64,000 nt of DNA from Candidatus Hemicellulosilyticus sp. P3 (GTDB taxonomy: Bacteria > Bacteroidota > Bacteroidia > Bacteroidales > P3). Under the pieces are notes generated by a model. That model searched no databases. It had not been told where the DNA came from and saw nothing but the letters and a program-made list of their open reading frames with translations. A program made the translations under genes and the position numbers. Location: assembly GCA_001543385.1 (NCBI GenBank), contig LPNH01000001.1:281880-345879 (forward strand), in the 5' to 3' direction. Shown piece by piece: positions 63,816 to 64,000 of the stretch. Position 1 is the stretch's first letter. Every line of letters begins with the position of its first letter.

Positions 63816-64000
63816 ATTGTTGCTGTTTTATTCAATTTCATTGTGGCAGGAAAAATGTCTGCTACACAAAATAACTATAAAACCCCTTTTTTATTGCGTT
63901 GACATGCCGCTCCCTCCGCACGGTAGATTCAACTACGAAGTGCAACACTTTAATGCAAAGATTGCAAAAATTTTTGTTTAGGGGATAAATAGTTGAGAAG
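63816..64000. other. Region upstream of porU
   Basis: 185 bases with no gene. On the minus strand AATCTTTG (63963-63956) is one base short of the TAnnTTTG consensus and could be the porU -7 element, although the leader would be about 140 bases. Nothing else recognisable is seen. Confidence 0.3.

Overview
The window is a 64 kb contig piece from a bacterium of the phylum Bacteroidota, most probably an uncultured member of the order Bacteroidales. The evidence is direct. It carries the type IX secretion system (T9SS) proteins PorU and PorV side by side, a 2510-residue surface protein ending in a T9SS type B (CHU_C-like) sorting domain, a ribosomal protein S16 with a long C-terminal tail, a TraR/DksA-like protein with a decayed zinc finger, and recurrent promoter elements of the Bacteroidota form TAnnTTTG. 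Several of these have a TTG box about 20 bases upstream. Coding sequence is GC-rich and gene density is high. I see no tRNA, rRNA, insertion sequence, prophage or CRISPR array, and no gap between genes exceeds about 240 bases.

Layout. 1-3567 (minus): polysaccharide export, a large SLBB outer-membrane exporter followed by a Wzz-type co-polymerase that runs to the window edge. 3686-7264 (plus): a TlpA-like thioredoxin-fold protein and an M3 peptidase lipoprotein. 7307-14037 (plus): a compact polysaccharide locus, UDP-GlcNAc 2-epimerase, UDP-ManNAc dehydrogenase, a Wzy-like membrane protein, two glycosyltransferases and a WecG-type ManNAcA transferase. 14265-19876: a U32 peptidase-family protein, RadA, and a GLUG-repeat lipoprotein. 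20041-21590 (minus): a PHP phosphatase and a membrane protein. 21636-30113 (plus): a nuclease-fold protein, a CPA2 antiporter, S41 protease, a second O-antigen-ligase-like protein, M16 peptidase and a DUF481 protein. 30350-35311: ornithine aminotransferase, a fused oligopeptide ABC ATPase, a DksA-like protein, RimM and S16.

35530-43062 is one giant gene for a modular surface protein: CUB-like, FN3, PKD, an FG-GAP beta-propeller, about 18 Cys-paired repeats and a T9SS type B C-terminal domain. Nine of its repeats are near-identical 156-bp units. 43059-56616 (plus) is mostly housekeeping: RibF, an LRR protein, an omega-amidase-type nitrilase, MutS2, a small lipoprotein, GuaB, two parvulin-type periplasmic chaperones, a MoxR ATPase, an unknown exported protein and PanB. 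56857-63815 (minus) reads porU, porV, ispF, clpS, nfeD, floA.

How they fit together. PorU and PorV would process and shuttle T9SS cargo at the outer membrane, and the giant protein is a clear candidate cargo. The two parvulin chaperones would serve periplasmic transit and outer-membrane protein folding. The ManNAcA polysaccharide locus and the SLBB/Wzz export pair would make surface glycan. In Porphyromonas gingivalis a mannuronic-acid-type glycan anchors T9SS cargo, so a link between this locus and the T9SS genes is a reasonable but unproved inference.
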